Both the position numbers and the translations under genes were made by a program. This document shows positions 60,474 to 64,000 of a stretch of 64,000 nt of DNA, in pieces (the stretch's first letter is position 1; each line of letters starts with the position of its first letter). The notes beneath the pieces are model-generated. The model saw nothing but the letters and a program-made list of their open reading frames with translations. It was not told where the DNA came from and ran no database searches. Location: NCBI GenBank assembly GCA_964432595.1, contig CAYSOF010000002.1:248001-312000 (forward strand), written 5' to 3'. Source of the stretch: DASYLJ01 sp964432595 (GTDB lineage: Bacteria; Desulfobacterota; Binatia; DP-6).

Positions 60474-63305
60474 ATGCGTCCACGATTGGGTACCCTCGCC
60501 GTCGCGGCCATCGTCTGTGCCGCGACGGTGGCGGTTGCCGCCGACCCGCCCGAGGGGCTGCTCCCGAACTGTCCCGCCGGGTTCTATCCGACCAGCCCCC
60601 ACAAGAGCACCGTCGTCACCAACGTTTCGGCGGGGCTCTACTCCGACGGCGCCGGCTTCTACCCGGCGCTCGCGGCCAACCCGCCCTGCGCCCAGGGAAA
60701 CTGGTTCGGCCCGGATGGGATCGACCAATCGCACCCGACCGCGCTCATCGGCACGGCCGAGCCGAACGTCGTCCGGGTCTCGACGACGCCACGCGCCGTG
60801 GAATTCGACATCGAGGGCGTCGGGATATCGGCGCCGCTCAGCACGTACATGCCCGCCTGCATGCCCGCCGCGCCCGCGAGCGTCCGGGTCTGCGAGGCCG
60901 GCGCCTCGGTGTTCATCTACCGGCTGGCCGACGAGCAGGGAGACTTCTCCGGCAAGTGGACCATCGCCACCGAGGGCACGAATCCGTACTTCCAGTTCGT
61001 CCGCGAGCACGAGTGCCCGACGCCGCTGCAAGAGCTCACCAACCCGGGCGACGGCGTGCCGTGCTCCTACCAGCTGCACTTCCTGGTGGACGGGCAGGGC
61101 AAGCCCCTCCTGCAGCGCTCGATGCAGCTGGTGATGTCCAACGCCGCGGGCGGGAGCGGCACCAGCACGAACGGGATGTTCGTCGGCTACAACGAGGTGG
61201 CCAACGTCGCGACCCCGATGCTGTTCGTCGCGGGCGGCGCCATCGAGGGAACCGTGACGGCGCGCGACGGCCTCCCCGTCGAGGGCGTGACGCTCACGCT
61301 CACGGGGACCGACGAGGACGGCAGCGTCTCCGACGCGACGACGAGCGACGAGGAGGGCAACTGGCTCTTCGACGGGCTCAAGCCCGGGACGTACACCGTC
61401 GAGGGCTCGGGCGACCCCGAGGGCGAGAACGGCGGCGTCGTGTCGGTGGAGGCGGACGCCGGCGGAAGCTGCCCCGGCAACGCCGACGGCGCGGAGTGCC
61501 ACCTGGACGAGCTGCCCTCCGATCCCGTCGAGTTCGTCTACACCCCATGCGCGGCGGCCGAGCGGCTGCCCAACGGCAAGCCGCCGACGAGCTGCCCGAT
61601 CGTGTTCGTGCCCGGGTTCTTGGGTACCCGGATCGTGTGTCCGGGCGAGGAGCTCTGGCCCAACATCCCGAACGCTCGCTTCGGCGAGATGGCGCTGCAG
61701 ATCGACGGCTTCAGCAACGTCACCGACGCCGGTGCCTGCGCCGCGGGCGCCTTCGCGGTGCCCGGGCGCGACGGACTGGTCGCCACGGCGGCGGGGACGA
61801 GCGTCTACCAGACGACGATCGACTTCCTCGACCGGATCGCGCCCGCCCGCTGGGACGCCTACACGTACGACTGGCGGCGCGCCGTGCCCGTGTCCGTCGA
61901 CGGGCTCGACGCGGTGGTGGACCAGCTGCGCGAGGACACCGGGGCGTCGCGCGTGGTGCTGATGGCGCACTCGATGGGCGGGCTCGTGTCGCGAGCCTAC
62001 GTCGGCGACGCGGGGCGCGCGGACAAGGTCGTCCGCTTCCTCACGCTGGGCACGCCGTACTGGGGCGCGCCGAAGACGCACTTCGCGCTGCTCGAGGGCG
62101 ACACCGACGCGCCGGGATCGCCCATGCTCGATCTCGACGTCTTCACCAACGCCCGCGACCTCCAGCGCTTCGCGCAGACCGCCTTCGGTGCCTTCTGGCT
62201 CTACCCGTCGGCCAACTACGGGTCGTGGCTGTCGATCGGCGGGGTGGCGCAGGACGCGGGCGGGGTCGACGCCTGGGTCGGGGCGCTGGACGCGACGCCC
62301 GCGCTGCTGAGCTCCGCGCGGGCCGGCCACGCGCAGCTCGACGGCTTCGTCTCCAACGGCGTCGACTACCGGGTCATGGTGGGCGTGGGCCTGGCGACGG
62401 TGACGGCGGTGGGCGTGCGTAGCGGGCTGATCGACGCGGGCCGGGTCGCGCGCGTCGGGCAGTGGGCCGACCTCACCTACGGCAGCGGCGACGGGACGGT
62501 GCCCGCCCGCTCGGCCACGCAGGGCGCGATCGACACGGGAGCGCCGCTCGGGGAGTCCGTGCCGATCCACTACGCCTGCGGCGTGGGCCACGTGGCGCTG
62601 CCCGGCGACGCCGGGGTCGACGGTCGCGTCGAGGACTTCCTGCTGAAGGGCGAGGCGGTCGACGGACCGGAAGACGCCTGCCCGTACTCCGGCGTGCAGG
62701 TCCGCAGCTTCGTCCTGGACATCCTCCAGCCCGGCGCCCGGGTAGTGCTCGACGCCGCGCCGGCGGGGGCCCGGGCGCTGGCGGGGGCGCGGGCGGCCGG
62801 CGAGTCCTTCTCGGTGCACGAGGCCGCGGCGCGCGGCCTCGTGAGCCTCCTCACCATCGGCGACCGCACGACCGTGGTGCTGGACGCCCGCAAGGGCGCG
62901 ACGCTCCGGATCGACGGCGCGCACCAGGCGTTGCAGGTGCAGACCATCGCCAGCACCGGGGACGGCCCGTGGCGCAGCTACGCGGCGGGCTCCGGCGCGC
63001 TGGCGGTCGGTCTGGAAGGGACGGTCACCGTCGACGGCGCGGCCGCGAAGGAGGTGCGCCTCAAGAAGAAGGGGCCGCGGACGAAGGCGCGCATCCGCAA
63101 GAAGGCCGGCGCGTTCCTGGTGACGCTGCGGGCGCGGGCCGCGAACGGGCTCGGCGCGACGTATTACCGGATCGGCGACGCGCCCGTGGTGACGTACACC
63201 GGCCCGTTCACGGTGACGGCGGCCGAGCGGGCGCAGCTCCGCTACGCCAGCGTCGACGCGTTCGGCGCGCTCGAACGCTGGCGACGCGCCCGCAAGAAGG
63301 GCTGA
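60474..63305 (+). CDS. Secreted LCAT-like lipase/acyltransferase with Cna-B-like insert
   Basis: A 943-aa exported protein. The signal peptide is MRPRLGTLAVAAIVCAATVA. Residues about 40-250 are an uncharacterised beta-rich region; GAIEGTVTARDGLPVEGVTL with LFDGLKPGTYTV is a carboxypeptidase-regulatory/Cna-B-like domain near residues 255-320. The LCAT-type alpha/beta hydrolase follows: VFVPGFLGTRI, WDAYTYDWRRAVP and the nucleophile in VVLMAHSMGGLVSRAYV; a later GSGDGTVP and HVALPGD give candidate Asp and His. The C-terminal 200 residues are a separate beta domain. Possible extracellular phospholipase or acyltransferase. ATG 60474. Confidence 0.75.
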   Translation: MRPRLGTLAVAAIVCAATVAVAADPPEGLLPNCPAGFYPTSPHKSTVVTNVSAGLYSDGAGFYPALAANPPCAQGNWFGPDGIDQSHPTALIGTAEPNVVRVSTTPRAVEFDIEGVGISAPLSTYMPACMPAAPASVRVCEAGASVFIYRLADEQGDFSGKWTIATEGTNPYFQFVREHECPTPLQELTNPGDGVPCSYQLHFLVDGQGKPLLQRSMQLVMSNAAGGSGTSTNGMFVGYNEVANVATPMLFVAGGAIEGTVTARDGLPVEGVTLTLTGTDEDGSVSDATTSDEEGNWLFDGLKPGTYTVEGSGDPEGENGGVVSVEADAGGSCPGNADGAECHLDELPSDPVEFVYTPCAAAERLPNGKPPTSCPIVFVPGFLGTRIVCPGEELWPNIPNARFGEMALQIDGFSNVTDAGACAAGAFAVPGRDGLVATAAGTSVYQTTIDFLDRIAPARWDAYTYDWRRAVPVSVDGLDAVVDQLREDTGASRVVLMAHSMGGLVSRAYVGDAGRADKVVRFLTLGTPYWGAPKTHFALLEGDTDAPGSPMLDLDVFTNARDLQRFAQTAFGAFWLYPSANYGSWLSIGGVAQDAGGVDAWVGALDATPALLSSARAGHAQLDGFVSNGVDYRVMVGVGLATVTAVGVRSGLIDAGRVARVGQWADLTYGSGDGTVPARSATQGAIDTGAPLGESVPIHYACGVGHVALPGDAGVDGRVEDFLLKGEAVDGPEDACPYSGVQVRSFVLDILQPGARVVLDAAPAGARALAGARAAGESFSVHEAAARGLVSLLTIGDRTTVVLDARKGATLRIDGAHQALQVQTIASTGDGPWRSYAAGSGALAVGLEGTVTVDGAAAKEVRLKKKGPRTKARIRKKAGAFLVTLRARAANGLGATYYRIGDAPVVTYTGPFTVTAAERAQLRYASVDAFGALERWRRARKKG

Positions 63306-63332
63306 CGCTGGGGGGAAGAAGACCGCCGCACG

Positions 63333-64000
63333 TCACTCCAGCCGGATGATCTGCCCGGCGTAGTTGCGCGGACCCTGGTAGCGCACGAGCCCGGGCGGAT
63401 CGTCGCCGGCCATCATGAAGTCCGTCGGCGGGACGAAGCGCTTCAGGATGGGATCGATGAGCCACGCGATCGTCGGCCCGAGCGTGTACTTGTCGACCTT
63501 GCGGGTCACGCCGGCGATCTTCACGCTGCCGTTTCCGGCCGGCTCGTATTTCATCGTCAGCACGCGCGGCTTCGGTGTCGGCACGACGGTCTGGAACTCG
63601 AGCTTCCCGCCGTCGGCGTTGGCCGCGTAGTTCTTCGCCACGATGAAGATCAGCGCGCCCCAGTAGGTGCCGGGCTCGAGCGTCTCCTGGTCGTCGACGG
63701 CCGTCCGCTCCTTGCCGTCCATGTAGAAGCCCTTCACGCGGCCGCCCGCCACGTCGATCTCGATGTCGACGACCGGCTTGCCCTTGCGGTCGCGGATGAT
63801 CGAGCGGCCGCGTACCGCCTCGAGCGTCTTGCCGACGCGGGCGACCGCGACGTCCTCGTCGCTCGACCCGTCCTTGAACCGCGCCACGCGTCGCGTCTCG
63901 AGGACGTCGCCGCGACGCCGCTGGTCGTAGAGGATCAGGCCGATGACCTTGCCTTGCGGATCCTGGATCAGCTGCTGCGCGGACACGTCGCCCTCGATGT
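63333..64000 (-). CDS. Unknown protein, start beyond window
   Basis: The minus-strand frame is open to the window edge (visible residues before the GTG at 63986 read IEGD), so about 222 C-terminal residues are seen and the true start lies beyond base 64000. The visible part is beta-rich (VIGLILYDQRRRGDVLETRRV, GTYWGALIFIVAKNYAAN, VRYQGPRNYAGQIIRLE) with a repeated charged-strand pattern, resembling a periplasmic LolA/DUF-type substrate-binding barrel. No signal peptide or catalytic motif can be judged. Convergent with the lipase gene (27 nt). Confidence 0.55.
   Translation of the reverse strand, partial: IEGDVSAQQLIQDPQGKVIGLILYDQRRRGDVLETRRVARFKDGSSDEDVAVARVGKTLEAVRGRSIIRDRKGKPVVDIEIDVAGGRVKGFYMDGKERTAVDDQETLEPGTYWGALIFIVAKNYAANADGGKLEFQTVVPTPKPRVLTMKYEPAGNGSVKIAGVTRKVDKYTLGPTIAWLIDPILKRFVPPTDFMMAGDDPPGLVRYQGPRNYAGQIIRLE

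Noticed and set aside
54028..60483. 2151-aa open frame on the minus strand over the 55399 gene
   Set aside because: Arg/Ala/Gly-rich shadow of the plus-strand protein caused by very high GC; no RBS, no signal peptide and no homology.

Overview
Very GC-rich bacterial chromosomal DNA with tightly packed genes, many GTG starts and frequent 4-nt start/stop overlaps. The gene content suggests an aerobic Gram-negative soil-type bacterium. It includes secreted and Tat-exported proteins, lipoproteins, c-type heme proteins, an F420-type oxidoreductase, CoA, epoxide and amide chemistry, and many secreted proteins with threonine-rich linkers. The mixture resembles uncultured 'deltaproteobacterial' lineages such as Candidatus Binatota. 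That placement is an inference from gene style; no rRNA or tRNA gene was seen, and no prophage, IS element or CRISPR array.

Layout. 1-4.4 kb: 3' part of a family-B DNA polymerase II, a ferritin-like diiron protein, and an OpgC-like membrane acyltransferase. 4.6-13.7 kb: a set of secreted proteins (4649, 6871, 7946, 9300, 13002), several sharing a C-terminal helical module, interrupted by a medium-chain dehydrogenase and a CoA-transferase. 13.8-17.9 kb: Tat-exported amine oxidase, epoxide-hydrolase-like enzyme, VOC protein, amidohydrolase. 17.9-22.3 kb: an FG-GAP protein with a c-type heme tail, then an overlapping operon for an EF-hand protein, ECF sigma, anti-sigma and Spy/CpxP-like sensor. 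22.3-31.3 kb: metallo-hydrolase, propeller protein, TrmO, lipoprotein, a broken VapBC-type module, a dimethylformamidase-like protein, MsrPQ with an extra membrane partner, and a G6PDH-family F420 oxidoreductase. 31.4-40.6 kb: the SOS mutasome (DnaE2, ImuB, ImuA), with dnaE2 separated from imuAB by small genes and a Phd/PIN toxin-antitoxin pair. 40.9-44.3 kb: a 1131-aa beta-propeller/di-heme protein. 44.4-55.1 kb: a stress or signalling accessory block with metallo-hydrolase, nitroreductase remnant, serine-less alpha/beta hydrolase, STAND ATPase, universal stress protein, cupin, NmrA-type SDR, adenylate cyclase, ECF41-like sigma and VOC protein. 55.4-64 kb: a 1665-aa TolB-like secreted protein, an LCAT-like secreted lipase and a partial unknown gene.

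Main points. (1) A 30-bp box (GCAC-N6-GTGCG ... TTTCACGCC) lies at the same distance from the ribosome-binding site at three loci 3-5 kb apart: the alpha/beta hydrolase, the adenylate cyclase and the ECF41-like sigma. This suggests a small unrecognised regulon. The sigma gene also seems to have captured the 5' coding end of a hydrolase gene. (2) Two kinds of C-terminal module recur on otherwise unrelated secreted proteins, suggesting a lineage-specific cell-surface or secretion system. (3) A toxin-antitoxin pair with a perfect 20-bp palindromic operator abuts the mutasome imuAB operon.
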